Assembly: GCF_000763315.1 (NCBI RefSeq)
Contig: NZ_JPST01000014.1
Location: forward strand, 124,001 to 188,000
Origin: Thermoactinomyces daqus
Lineage (GTDB): Bacteria > Bacillota > Bacilli > Thermoactinomycetales > Thermoactinomycetaceae
Reading direction: 5' to 3'
DNA: 64,000 nucleotides
A program made the position numbers and the translations under genes. Shown in pieces: positions 55,935 through 64,000 of the stretch. The notes below the pieces were generated by a model. The model was given only the letters and a program-made list of their open reading frames with translations. It ran no database searches and had not been told where the DNA came from. Positions within the stretch are counted from its first letter, which is position 1; the number at the start of each line of letters is the position of its first letter.

Positions 55935-56804
55935 CTACCTTCCTCCGACCACTCTTTCTTGATTTAACAATTCAATCAGCCGTTCCAACTCCCGATCGGA
56001 ATAATACTCGATCTCGATTTTCCCTTTTTTCCGCCCGTGCTTGATGCGAACCGGCGTACTGAAAACTTGCTGCAACAGATCTTCATAGTGTTTAATCTGC
56101 GGGTCCAATTTTTCTTTGCTCTTTTTCCGTTCTTTCTTGGGCATTGTCTGATTGAGCTGTTGCACCCATTCCTCCAGCTGGCGTACACTTGGCTTTTCTT
56201 TTTTCACCTTCTCCGCCAGCTTGATGAGCAAATCCGCATCTTTTACGCCCAGAAGCGCCCGGGCATGTCCCATTGACAATGTTCCACGTGAAACATCATC
56301 TTGAACTTGCGGCGGCAATTGCAGCAAACGCAAAAAATTGGCGACATGGGGACGGCTTTTTCCCACTCGTTCTGCCAATTCTTCCTGGGTAACCGACAAA
56401 TGCTTCATCAATTTCTGATAGGCGTGGGCCACTTCCATCGGATTGAGATCTTCCCGTTGCAAATTCTCAACAAGCGCAATCTCCATCATCTGATCGTCTG
56501 TAAACTCACGAACGACCACCGGAACTTTCGTCAGCCCGGCCGCTTTGGCAGCGCGAAAACGGCGCTCTCCTGCGACAATTTCATAGCCGCGAATGCTTTT
56601 TCTCACAACCAATGGTTGGACTATTCCATGCTGTTTAATCGATTCGGTCAATTCCTGCAGCAGTTCATCATCAAAATGTTTGCGCGGCTGATAGGGATTC
56701 GGGCGCAAATCCGTTATTTCCGCCTCGTGAACATGATCCTCCTCTGTCGTCACATCCACTTGAAACAAAGCGCCAAGCCCTCGTCCGAGGCCTTTGTTAC
56801 TCAT
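55935..56804 (-). CDS. parB: Chromosome partitioning protein ParB (Spo0J)
   Basis: 289 residues. The CTP-binding motif region ([18 protein letters not shown], ending [11 protein letters not shown] near 78) is followed by a helix-turn-helix ([26 protein letters not shown]) and a C-terminal dimerisation domain. It binds parS, spreads as a CTP clamp and loads SMC. A parS site lies inside the gene. It overlaps the parA stop by eight bases. Confidence 0.96.
   Translation of the reverse strand: MSNKGLGRGLGALFQVDVTTEEDHVHEAEITDLRPNPYQPRKHFDDELLQELTESIKQHGIVQPLVVRKSIRGYEIVAGERRFRAAKAAGLTKVPVVVREFTDDQMMEIALVENLQREDLNPMEVAHAYQKLMKHLSVTQEELAERVGKSRPHVANFLRLLQLPPQVQDDVSRGTLSMGHARALLGVKDADLLIKLAEKVKKEKPSVRQLEEWVQQLNQTMPKKERKKSKEKLDPQIKHYEDLLQQVFSTPVRIKHGRKKGKIEIEYYSDRELERLIELLNQERVVGGR
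56280..56295. promoter_or_regulatory. parS: parS site inside parB
   Basis: TGTTCCACGTGAAACA is an exact match to the parS consensus. The B. subtilis spo0J gene also contains a parS. Confidence 0.97.
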
Positions 56805-57561
56805 TTTGCATCACCACTTCTTTCGCCAGTTCGTTATAGCATAAAGCACCACGCGATTTCGGATCATATGTGATGATCGGCTTCCCGTGGCTTGGTGCCT
56901 CACTGAGCCGAACGTTTCGCGGGATCACTGTCCGGTAAACCTTTTGCTGAAAGTACTTTTTCACTTCGTCCATCACCTGAACGGACAAATTGGTTCTGCT
57001 ATCGAACATGGTCAGCAGAACGCCTTCCACTCCCAGGTTTTTGTTTAAGTGTTTTTGCACAATGCGAATCGTATTCAACAGCTGTCCCAATCCTTCCAGA
57101 GCATAAAACTCACACTGAATCGGAATGAGGACAGATTCGGCTGCGGTTAACGCATTTAATGTAATAATCCCCAGTGATGGAGGACAATCGATAAAAATAT
57201 AATCAAAATCCTGTTTCACTGATTGCAATGCCCGTTTCAGCCGCAGTTCCCGTGAGATGGCCTGCGATAATTCAATTTCAACCCCCGCCAGTTGAATAGT
57301 CGCCGGAATCACATAGAGATTTTCGACGATCGATGGAATCAGCACTTCCTCGACCGGTGCCTCGTTCATCAAAACATCATAGACACAGCGTTCGACATCG
57401 CCCTTATTGATGCCAAGTCCACTGGTCGTATTTCCCTGCGGATCAATATCAACAATTAAAACCCGTTTTCCGAGAGAGGCGATGCCGGCAGACAAATTGA
57501 TCGACGTCGTCGTTTTTCCGACGCCCCCTTTCTGATTCGCAATCGCAATCACTTTCCCCAT
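56797..57561 (-). CDS. parA: Chromosome partitioning ATPase ParA (Soj)
   Basis: A 254-residue deviant Walker ATPase: [19 protein letters not shown] at the N-terminus, [11 protein letters not shown], and DCPPSLG in Walker B. It forms a DNA-bound dimer that drives ParB-parS segregation and also controls DnaA in Bacillus. It is coupled to parB. Confidence 0.97.
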   Translation of the reverse strand: MGKVIAIANQKGGVGKTTTSINLSAGIASLGKRVLIVDIDPQGNTTSGLGINKGDVERCVYDVLMNEAPVEEVLIPSIVENLYVIPATIQLAGVEIELSQAISRELRLKRALQSVKQDFDYIFIDCPPSLGIITLNALTAAESVLIPIQCEFYALEGLGQLLNTIRIVQKHLNKNLGVEGVLLTMFDSRTNLSVQVMDEVKKYFQQKVYRTVIPRNVRLSEAPSHGKPIITYDPKSRGALCYNELAKEVVMQNE

Positions 57562-57997
57562 TTTTCCACCTCTTTTCCTTTAACCAGACCCCAAACCGCT
57601 CTTGCATTCCATCTCCGAGGCGACATCGGAACTGCGGCCTCTTCCTTTTCTGAAAGTTTTTGCAGTCGAGGGCGCAGGGTTCCCCCCCTGACCTTCCCGC
57701 GTTTCAAATGGCCATCAGCGAAGCACCAATCCCCTCCTGGTTTTGTCCCATCCAAATCCCGGGGGTGGTGTTTGACAAATGATGCCCTTTTCCCGAACGG
57801 ATTCATTCAGACACCTGACTCAACAAGAAGAAAATGATCCGCTGAACGGCTCCTCCCCTTCTCCCGAAACAAGCAGGGAGCAGCGCAAAAATAAAGAAAA
57901 AGAGGCGTTTTTGCCTCAATATTACATTTCGATCCTTTCTTTATTTTAATGAACGTTTTTCTCCAACGGAAGGAAAAAATCAGACAAGTGAACCAAA
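57562..57997 (-). other. Intergenic region between noc and parA
   Basis: 436 bases. The noc terminator is at 57893-57918. The promoter of parA should be in the remainder, but no convincing -35/-10 pair is visible. An open frame of 85 codons overlapping the parA start lacks a ribosome site and protein-like composition. Confidence 0.45.
57893..57918 (-). terminator. Terminator of noc
   Basis: GAGGC-GTTTTT-GCCTC (57902-57917) with a T run on the minus strand, 80 bases after the noc stop. Confidence 0.8.
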
Positions 57998-58816
57998 TTA
58001 TTTGGGAATACGGATGACAAGTTCCACATAATCCTGATGATCCTTCTCATCAGTCAACACATCCATCCCCGTCTGCTTTACCATATCGATCGATTGGCGA
58101 ATGGTATTGATGGCAATCCGGAAATCGCGAGAGACGGACTTTCGTTTCCCTTTCTTTTTCGGTGCGGCCGGCTCCTTCTCCAGCAACCGCCGAACCCGTT
58201 CCTCGGTCTGTTTCACATTTAAGTCCCGTTCCAAAATCTCTTTCAGCACTTCCAATTGCCGGCTCGGTTCTTTCAAGGCCAACAGGGAGCGGGCATGCCG
58301 TTCGGTTATGGTCCGTTTCAGCAATTCCTCCTGAACGGCTTGGGGAAGTTGCAACAAGCGCAACTTGTTCGCAATCGTGGACTGTCCTTTGCCGAGGCGT
58401 TGCGCCAGGCTCTCCTGCGTCAATTGGTGCAGCTCAATCAGTTTTTGATAGGCATGAGCCTCTTCAATCGCAGTCAACCCTTCCCGCTGAAGATTTTCAA
58501 TCAGTGCGGCAGAAGCCGCCTGGCTGTCGGACATATCCCGGATCACTGCGGGCACGGTCGTCATCCCCAACTTTTTAACCGCCCGCAGCCGCCTTTCTCC
58601 CGCAATCAATTCATATCCCTGACCCTTGCGGCGAACGACAATCGGCTGAATCACACCATGGACACGAATCGTTTGACAGAGCTCATCTATCCGTTCTTCG
58701 TGAAACAATGTGCGAGGCTGATAAGGGCTAGGGACAATTGCCTCCACAGAAATTTGTTTAATCTGGTCGGTTTCCTTCTCAACCAGACCAAACAGTCGCG
58801 AAAACGACTCTTTCAT
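57998..58816 (-). CDS. noc: Nucleoid occlusion protein Noc
   Basis: 272-residue ParB paralogue. It has the ParB N-domain ([22 protein letters not shown], ending [11 protein letters not shown]), the helix-turn-helix [26 protein letters not shown] and an amphipathic N-terminal stretch ([15 protein letters not shown]) that in B. subtilis inserts in the membrane. The position next to rsmG and the N-terminus identify it as Noc rather than a second Spo0J. ATG 58816 follows AAGGTGG. Confidence 0.93.
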   Translation of the reverse strand: MKESFSRLFGLVEKETDQIKQISVEAIVPSPYQPRTLFHEERIDELCQTIRVHGVIQPIVVRRKGQGYELIAGERRLRAVKKLGMTTVPAVIRDMSDSQAASAALIENLQREGLTAIEEAHAYQKLIELHQLTQESLAQRLGKGQSTIANKLRLLQLPQAVQEELLKRTITERHARSLLALKEPSRQLEVLKEILERDLNVKQTEERVRRLLEKEPAAPKKKGKRKSVSRDFRIAINTIRQSIDMVKQTGMDVLTDEKDHQDYVELVIRIPK

Positions 58817-59117
58817 CAACACAGCCACCACCTTAGTCTGGAAACCTATTTCAAAACGGGCGTAAATGGATGGCGTAAAACGATGGACGCACGTATTTTC
58901 CAGGATTCAAAGACCCAACCTTACCGCCGATGATTTGAATTCCGCACCTTTCTGACGCCGGGCCACTTATTATTACCATTTCGCTGCCGATTACCATCTA
59001 CCTCCTAATCTCCTGATCAAGATCGAAAATCAAGATATGAACTGTCATCGTTTTGTAAGAATATGCCCATCCGGCTCCCGTTCCTGCATTTGGACTGATC
59101 CGCACAACAGAGTTCTT

Positions 59118-59133
59118 TGTTCCACGTGGAACA
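59118..59133. promoter_or_regulatory. parS: Palindromic parS site between noc and the actin gene
   Basis: TGTTCCACGTGGAACA is a perfect 16-base palindrome and differs from the parS consensus at one position (TGTTNCACGTGAAACA). It lies about 200 bases upstream of the actin promoter and 300 upstream of noc. Confidence 0.92.
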
Positions 59134-59317
59134 TTAACCATTCATCTGCGTTCCCCGGCTGAAACGCGTCAAATTTTCGAGGATTGTCACAGACCGGAAA
59201 CTCGGCAGTTTAAGGGGGATCGCGCCCGGTCTGCAAATACTTTCACAGCCCAAACTTCTTCTCTGATCCGAAAATCGACGATATTTGAAGAACTTTGTCG
59301 TTATTGGTCATTCTATG

Positions 59318-59347
59318 TTGACCCTTGGGCTTCACAATTGATAGAAT
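59318..59347 (+). promoter_or_regulatory. Sigma-A promoter of the oriC-proximal actin gene
   Basis: TTGACC (59318-59323) and TAGAAT (59342-59347) are separated by 18 bases. They lie 47 bases before the start codon and form a good vegetative promoter. Confidence 0.75.
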
Positions 59348-59393
59348 CGTGGGAAGAAGGGGATTTCATTCACTTGAGGAGGATATCTGAAAA

Positions 59394-60575
59394 ATGAGTG
59401 CACCTGTATACATAGGGAATGACCAGGGTTATTACGGAACAAAAGTGGTTACCCGTGCCAACGGAAAGTTTTATAAAATGTTTATCCGTAACATGGTCGT
59501 ACCAAACCGTGTCGGTGAAATCACTTATAATAATGACCCTCACAATATTATGTACCGCGAGCGCGAAGGGGATCGCGAATGGTTCTGCGGCAAGCTGGCC
59601 ATCGAGCAAGCCGGCGATGACGAATTGTTCGACTCCCACAAGCGTCGTCTGTTCAGCCCAACCTGGTTCCGTGAACAAGAATATCTGATCATGTTCCGCG
59701 TCAGCACCGGCCTCATGCTGCAAGGAAGCACCGAACCGGTTGTATCCGTCGCATTGCCAACCGACAGCTACATCGACTACAAAGATGAGTTGAAACGCCG
59801 TCTGGTGGGCAAACACAGTTTTGAAGTGAAACAAGGAAACCTCCCCTGGCGCAAAATCGAATTTGAAATTAAGCGGGAAAATCTCTTCGTAATCAGCCAG
59901 CCGATGGCCACCTTGTTCCATATCGCCCTCGACCGTGAAGGCAAACTGTTAAACGAAGATTTGTTCATTCAAAAAGTAAGCATCAACGACCTTGGCTTTG
60001 GCACATCCGATATCGAAACATTGCACGGAGAAACGATCATTAAACGCCAAAGCTTCACGTCGCGTCACGCGATGCTGAATGTTTATCACACCCTGGCAAA
60101 ACGCCTGCTCGATTTTACACGCAATGCAGACCCGGACGGTCACGGGAAGGAATATCCGATCTGGAGCCTGCCGCGCATTGTTCGTTCAGGTGAAATCAGC
60201 TTCAAAGGAAAAACGCACGACGTCAGCCCCATCGTCCAGGAATGCATCAGGGAAGTCGGGGAAGCTTTGGTGGAAGAAGTTTGGAACCGGCTCGACTACG
60301 GCGATGACATTACCTATATCATCCTGACCGGCGGTGCTTCGATTCCGTTTAAACCTTTCTACCGCGAACGCTTCGGCGACAAGCTCATCTTTGCTGAAGA
60401 TTATGGCATTGAAGCACAATTTGCCAATGGTTTCGGACTTTGCAAGTTCGCCCAATCCAAAGCGCGAACCGTTCCGACTAAAGAAATGCTTGAAGCAGCT
60501 GCTTCGATTCAACAAGAATTCTCCGTCCCAGATGCCCTGGGTGAAAGCAAAAAAGAGGCGAAAGCGAAAAAGTAA
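59394..60575 (+). CDS. Actin-like ATPase (ParM/Alp type), oriC-proximal
   Basis: 393-residue actin homologue. Phosphate-1 motif YIGNDQGYYGTKVV is at the N-terminus; phosphate-2 NDLGFGTSDIETL near 200; the adenosine motif YIILTGGASIPFKPFYRERFG near 310. Residues 365-393 are lysine/alanine-rich. It is longer than ParM and only weakly like the short actin at 10732. ATG 59394 follows GAGGAGG and a strong promoter. It lies between noc and rsmG, where Bacillus has no actin gene, and runs head-on to replication from oriC. The adjacent parS and the acidic protein downstream suggest a chromosomal filament system; no ParR-like gene is adjacent. Confidence 0.8.
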   Translation: MSAPVYIGNDQGYYGTKVVTRANGKFYKMFIRNMVVPNRVGEITYNNDPHNIMYREREGDREWFCGKLAIEQAGDDELFDSHKRRLFSPTWFREQEYLIMFRVSTGLMLQGSTEPVVSVALPTDSYIDYKDELKRRLVGKHSFEVKQGNLPWRKIEFEIKRENLFVISQPMATLFHIALDREGKLLNEDLFIQKVSINDLGFGTSDIETLHGETIIKRQSFTSRHAMLNVYHTLAKRLLDFTRNADPDGHGKEYPIWSLPRIVRSGEISFKGKTHDVSPIVQECIREVGEALVEEVWNRLDYGDDITYIILTGGASIPFKPFYRERFGDKLIFAEDYGIEAQFANGFGLCKFAQSKARTVPTKEMLEAAASIQQEFSVPDALGESKKEAKAKK

Positions 60576-60583
60576 TCCCTGTT

Positions 60584-60607
60584 CCCCCCATGGGTGACCC
60601 TGGGGGG
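60584..60607 (+). other. GC-rich hairpin between the actin gene and its neighbour
   Basis: CCCCCCA-N10-TGGGGGG, with GGGTGACCC in the loop, begins 8 bases after the actin stop. There is no T run, so it is not a classic terminator. It could be an RNA-stability element that lowers expression of the second gene. Confidence 0.4.
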
Positions 60608-60718
60608 CTCACTTCTTATCAACCATTCGGGGAAAATTTTGACAAATGAGTGCTGTGCCCCTTCCAATGCAAATGGAACAACAGGCACAGCCGGAGTCAG
60701 CAAAAGGAGGGGGAGTGT

Positions 60719-62164
60719 ATGTCACAGTTTGAATCCCGGTATGATTGTATTGTGATCGGTACGGGAAAATCAGGCCAGGCATCAGTCGAAGCCTTGAAGG
60801 AAAAGGGGTTGAACCCCCTTTATATTCATTTGACAGCAGAGATGCTGACGACGATGGTCAGCCAGCAAATAGGCCAGCAAACCAGTCCGGACGGCGATTC
60901 CTCCTCACAGACCGGCGGCTTTATGCACGCGAATGCGGACGGATGCATTTATTCCCAAAAGCAGACTTTGCAAACGCCTTTTGGTGAAACGACCACTTAT
61001 ACGTTCCAAGTGCAGCAACCCGCCTTGGGAGAATCGGTACAGGAGAGCAAAACCTCCACCCCTGAACCTTTCTCCCCGATCGGTTCACTGTCCGACGGAG
61101 AAGATCCGGAAGTGCTGGAAGCACAACAGGTGGAGTATGTATCCCCTTACCCGTTTCTTAATGAACGATCCCGGAGAAAAAAAGCATTCAGACGCCACAA
61201 AAACAGATTCTCTTTTCAAGAGCAACCGGAGATGGAAGAAGAATATCCCATCTATCATCTTGAGCGAATCAAGTTAGAGGATGAGGAGAGCAAGGATGAA
61301 CCCGTTTCCGGTTGGCAAGAAACCCCTTATTACGACGGGAGAAATGGCCTCCAGGAAGATTTTGAACAAAAAGACGAAGTGGTTGATTCAGAGACTCCCC
61401 CGGTTTATCGGGAACGGGAATTGAAATTGCGCAAACGGTTGACTGAAAACCATCGCATGCAAGGAGTCAGTGAATCCGACCACGAGGAAGAAGAAGCGGA
61501 AGACTCCATTTCCAAAAGCTTCGACAATGATTTCTTCCAAGACTCCGGCTTTTTTCAGGACCCGATGTTCAAGCCGTTTGCCTATCCGGGCGAAAGAAAC
61601 CAGCCAAACCAAACGGGGCAGCAAACATTTGAATCGCAGCAATATGAACAAAATGGTTATGATCCATCCTTTGAGCCACGCCCGTTTTCAAGCCGGACAT
61701 CCTTTGATTCCGACTCATACGAATCGGACAAAAATGAACAAGCCAACCAGGAACAAGATGTTTTCCCGCTGGAACCGTTCTCTCCCAGACGGCGTTCCCG
61801 CAACCAAAAAAAAGCGCGTCTGCAATCTTTGACTGAGCAAAGGGAAAAAAAAGAACTTAACCGTCCCGCCAGCATTTTTTGGGAAGAGACACCCCAGGAA
61901 GAAGATCACAGCCTGTTCCCCAACGGACAGCCTACGATTCAGCCGTTTGGCCGCGAGCCCGAAGATGAACCCGAGAAAGAGGGGGATTCCAGTTTAAAAA
62001 GGGACGATATTGAATTCGAGGATGCTTATGGCGGCTATAATTCCTGGGAGGAATTCATGACCCCATTCTCGCAAAACAGCCGCAAACGGCAGGAGATCGA
62101 CAAGGTCGAAAAAAGGAAAATCGCTTTGCGCGGACTGCACAATCTGATCAATAACCTCGGATAA
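60719..62164 (+). CDS. Acidic low-complexity protein next to the actin gene
   Basis: 481 residues. I do not recognise the family. Residues 7-37 (YDCIVIGTGKSGQASVEA, then LNPLYI) look like the first beta-alpha-beta of a Rossmann fold with GTGKSG, but no full dinucleotide-binding domain follows. The remainder is rich in E, Q, S, P, F and R and probably disordered, with repeated charged blocks (EEEEAED, PFSPRRRSRNQKKAR). The last 13 residues (ALRGLHNLINNLG) form a likely amphipathic helix matching the end of the protein at 33746-34339. ATG 60719 follows AAAGGAGGGGGA. It lies 143 bases after the actin gene and shares its strand. It may be a binding partner or cargo linker of the filament. Confidence 0.6.
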   Translation: MSQFESRYDCIVIGTGKSGQASVEALKEKGLNPLYIHLTAEMLTTMVSQQIGQQTSPDGDSSSQTGGFMHANADGCIYSQKQTLQTPFGETTTYTFQVQQPALGESVQESKTSTPEPFSPIGSLSDGEDPEVLEAQQVEYVSPYPFLNERSRRKKAFRRHKNRFSFQEQPEMEEEYPIYHLERIKLEDEESKDEPVSGWQETPYYDGRNGLQEDFEQKDEVVDSETPPVYRERELKLRKRLTENHRMQGVSESDHEEEEAEDSISKSFDNDFFQDSGFFQDPMFKPFAYPGERNQPNQTGQQTFESQQYEQNGYDPSFEPRPFSSRTSFDSDSYESDKNEQANQEQDVFPLEPFSPRRRSRNQKKARLQSLTEQREKKELNRPASIFWEETPQEEDHSLFPNGQPTIQPFGREPEDEPEKEGDSSLKRDDIEFEDAYGGYNSWEEFMTPFSQNSRKRQEIDKVEKRKIALRGLHNLINNLG

Positions 62165-62214
62165 AAAAGGAAGCCGTCGTCTCTGAACAAAGGGAGATCC
62201 GGCTTCCTTTTTTA
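62163..62214. terminator. Bidirectional terminator between the actin locus and rsmG
   Basis: AAAAAAGGAAGCCG pairs with CGGCTTCCTTTTTT across a 24-base loop. It serves convergent transcripts. Confidence 0.88.
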
Positions 62215-62229
62215 AAAGCGAATGTGAAC

Positions 62230-62952
62230 TTAAACCAGCGGTTGCTTTGCGGGCGTTCCTGCTTTACGCGGATACGCCTTGGGCGTCTGATCCCGCTTTT
62301 TCATGATCAGAATATTCCTCGTCCCCATTCCCTCCGGCAACTGAAACTCTTCTCTCTCCACCGTTGTCTTGCCCAAGATAAACAGCGCCCGTTTGGCTTC
62401 CGTTATCTCCTCGCCCACGGAAGGCCCTTTCATCGATACGAAATATCCTCCGACTTTGACAAATGGCAAACAGTACTCCGCCAGAACATTTAATCTGGCC
62501 ACGGCCCTCGCCGTCACCAAATCAAAAGACTGGCGATACCCCTTCTGTTTTGCCAGGTCTTCCGCACGGCCATGAACGCATTCCACTTCTTTCAGGCCGA
62601 GTGCGTCGGCCGTTTCCCGCAAAAACTGAACGCGCTTTTTGAGCGAATCCAACAGCACCAGCCGGAGATGGGGAAATGCGATTTTCAGCGGAATCCCCGG
62701 AAAGCCTGCACCGGTCCCCACATCGATCAGCGAATCAACCTCTTTTATATCCAAACTCTTCGCCAACAGCAAAGAATCATAAAAATGCTTGACATAAACC
62801 TCCCGCGGTTCAGTGATCGCCGTCAGATTCATCACTTTGTTGGTCTCCACGAGTCGCTCGAAATACTGCGCAAACTGCCTGAGCTGTTGATCCGAAAGGA
62901 TAAGCCCCCATTCCGAGACCGCCTGCTGCAACCACTCTCCATGTTCCTGCAC
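62230..62952 (-). CDS. rsmG: 16S rRNA (guanine-527-N7)-methyltransferase RsmG
   Basis: 240 residues. SAM-binding loop IDVGTGAGFPGIPLKIAFP is near residue 68, with LLDSLKKRVQFL and ARAVARLNVLAEYCLP following. GTG 62952 after GGAGG gives the family length (239 in B. subtilis); ATG 62973 is a weaker start. It follows mnmG, as in most Firmicutes. Confidence 0.95.
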   Translation of the reverse strand: MQEHGEWLQQAVSEWGLILSDQQLRQFAQYFERLVETNKVMNLTAITEPREVYVKHFYDSLLLAKSLDIKEVDSLIDVGTGAGFPGIPLKIAFPHLRLVLLDSLKKRVQFLRETADALGLKEVECVHGRAEDLAKQKGYRQSFDLVTARAVARLNVLAEYCLPFVKVGGYFVSMKGPSVGEEITEAKRALFILGKTTVEREEFQLPEGMGTRNILIMKKRDQTPKAYPRKAGTPAKQPLV

Positions 62953-62969
62953 CGTGTTCCCTCCAAGTT

Positions 62970-64000
62970 TCACTTCGCATAAGCCTTTCCATTTTGCTCG
63001 ATATGCACCATCAAAATGGAGATATCCGCAGGGTTGACTCCGGAAATGCGCGACGCTTGCCCCAGCGAGATCGGACGCACTTGTTCCAGCTTTTCCCGCG
63101 CCTCAGAGGAAATGCCGGCAATTTTCCCGTAATCCACCCAATCCGGAATCCGCTTTTCCTCCATGCGGCGCATTTTCTCTACCTGTTGCAACGCCTTTTT
63201 GATGTAACCTTCGTATTTCAGCTGGATTTCCACCTGTTCCGCCACATCCGGCGCAACCGGTTCCGGTGGCGGAGACATCCGGGCGATTTCCTTGTAGCCG
63301 AGCTCCGGCCGTTTGATCAGCATGGCCAGCGGCACGGCATTGTTGATTCTCGAGGTTCCCATCTCTTCCAAAATCGATTGAACCTCTTCGGTCGGACGTA
63401 CCTTCGTTTCGCGCAAACGGGCAATTTCTTTTTCGATCGCTTCACATTTGGCGGTAAAGCGGCGATACCGTTCCTCAGAAATCAAACCGAGCTCATAGCC
63501 GAGATCGGTGAGGCGAAGATCAGCGTTATCATGCCTCAAGAGCAGACGGTACTCCGCCCTTGATGTCAAAAGGCGATAAGGCTCATTGGTCCCTTTGGTG
63601 ACCAGGTCATCGATCAGGACGCCGATATAGGCCTGGGACCGGTCGAGAATCACCGGATCTTTCCCCTGAACTTTTCTGGCTGCATTGATTCCGGCCATAA
63701 TGCCTTGCGCAGCTGCCTCTTCATATCCGGACGTGCCGTTGAGCTGCCCGGCGGTAAACAGTCCTTCCACCCGCTTGGTTTCCAGCGATGGCCAAAGCTG
63801 CGTGGGAACGATGGCGTCATATTCAATCGCATAACCGGTACGCATCATTTCCGCTTTTTCCAATCCCTTGATGGTGTGGAGCATCTTCAGCTGGACATCT
63901 TCCGGCAGACTGGTGGATAAGCCCTGCACATACATCTCTTCGGTCTCCCGGCCCTCCGGTTCGATAAAGATCTGATGGCGGCCCTTGTCGGCGAAGCGCA
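62970..64000 (-). CDS. mnmG: tRNA uridine-5-carboxymethylaminomethyl modification enzyme MnmG (3' part)
   Basis: The C-terminal ~343 residues are in the window and the 5' part is beyond the right edge. It is an FAD protein that, with MnmE, modifies U34 of tRNAs. Visible segments are [42 protein letters not shown] and the helical C-terminus with [26 protein letters not shown]. Next to rsmG, it places oriC to the right. Confidence 0.95.
   Translation of the reverse strand, partial: RFADKGRHQIFIEPEGRETEEMYVQGLSTSLPEDVQLKMLHTIKGLEKAEMMRTGYAIEYDAIVPTQLWPSLETKRVEGLFTAGQLNGTSGYEEAAAQGIMAGINAARKVQGKDPVILDRSQAYIGVLIDDLVTKGTNEPYRLLTSRAEYRLLLRHDNADLRLTDLGYELGLISEERYRRFTAKCEAIEKEIARLRETKVRPTEEVQSILEEMGTSRINNAVPLAMLIKRPELGYKEIARMSPPPEPVAPDVAEQVEIQLKYEGYIKKALQQVEKMRRMEEKRIPDWVDYGKIAGISSEAREKLEQVRPISLGQASRISGVNPADISILMVHIEQNGKAYAK

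Larger units (their letters stand above)
58817..59393 (+). other. 577-base region with parS and the actin promoter
   Basis: It holds the noc promoter side, a palindromic parS (59118-59133) and the sigma-A promoter of the actin gene (59318-59347). The stretch 59134-59317 between them has no further recognised element. Confidence 0.6.

Noticed and set aside
60584-60607. GC-rich hairpin after the actin gene read as a terminator
   Set aside because: There is no T run and a good ribosome site and gene follow on the same strand, so it is listed as an unassigned hairpin.

Overview
The window is a 64 kb piece of a Gram-positive, endospore-forming Bacillales chromosome, moderately GC-rich by eye. It lies just left of the replication origin. 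The order mnmG-rsmG-...-noc-parA(soj)-parB(spo0J)-yyaC-yyzM-ychF-rpsF-ssb-rpsR-yybS-gdpP-rplI-dnaB-purA-rlmH-htrA-walJIHKR matches the Bacillus subtilis left-of-oriC map. YyaC, a YheC/D-like ATP-grasp protein and a sporulation-type histidine kinase point to a spore former. The lysine aminomutase operon, the IcmF/fatty-acid cluster and two actin-like genes fit a Thermoactinomycetaceae-like lineage better than a typical Bacillus, but I cannot fix the genus. Most genes are on the minus strand, which is leading-strand here because oriC lies beyond the right edge. I see no rRNA, tRNA, CRISPR array or insertion sequence.

Layout. (1) 1-9.6 kb, minus: a beta-oxidation / branched-acyl cluster: an Fe-S membrane oxidoreductase, thiolase, 3-hydroxyacyl-CoA dehydrogenase, two acyl-CoA dehydrogenases, MeaB, a TetR/FadR repressor and IcmF, which runs off the left edge and carries a one-base frameshift. 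(2) 9.8-12.2 kb, plus: a GNAT acetyltransferase with a structured leader, then a plasmid-like cassette of a ParM-type actin, a ribbon-helix-helix protein and a winged-helix protein. (3) 12.2-21.3 kb, minus: a lysine degradation operon kdd-kamA-kamB-kamC-kamD-kamE behind a sigma-54 promoter, preceded by a PAS-AAA+ sigma-54 activator; kamD carries a one-base frameshift. (4) 21.4-35.3 kb: a Ser/Thr kinase, argS-ywiB, speE-speB, a class A PBP, ywhD, a degenerate GGDEF-histidine kinase fusion, an unknown RHH-like protein and a YheC/D protein. (5) 35.7-44.1 kb, plus: the walRKHIJ operon, htrA, a CxxH/CxxC protein and rlmH. (6) 44.2-58.8 kb, mostly minus: purA, dnaB, rplI-gdpP, yybS, a MazG-like protein, the rpsF-ssb-rpsR operon, ychF, yyzM, yyaC (plus), a cysteine desulfurase, and parB-parA-noc with two parS sites. 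(7) 59.3-62.2 kb, plus: a second actin-like gene followed by an unusual acidic low-complexity protein. (8) 62.2-64 kb, minus: rsmG and the 3' part of mnmG.

The most unusual biology is the actin content. One short ParM-like protein sits in a plasmid-type cassette with candidate parC repeats. A second, longer one sits close to oriC, head-on to replication, beside a parS site. The acidic protein encoded after the second actin ends in a short motif that also ends the RHH-like protein 26 kb away (33746-34339). By analogy with ParR this could be a shared actin-binding tail. This suggests a chromosomal actin-based system acting at or near the origin, which is an inference. Two other items deserve attention: a pair of look-alike leaders upstream of the GNAT and walR genes that could occlude their ribosome binding sites, and the fact that both frameshifted genes encode B12-dependent mutases, one of them at a classic A_AAA_AAG slippery heptamer.
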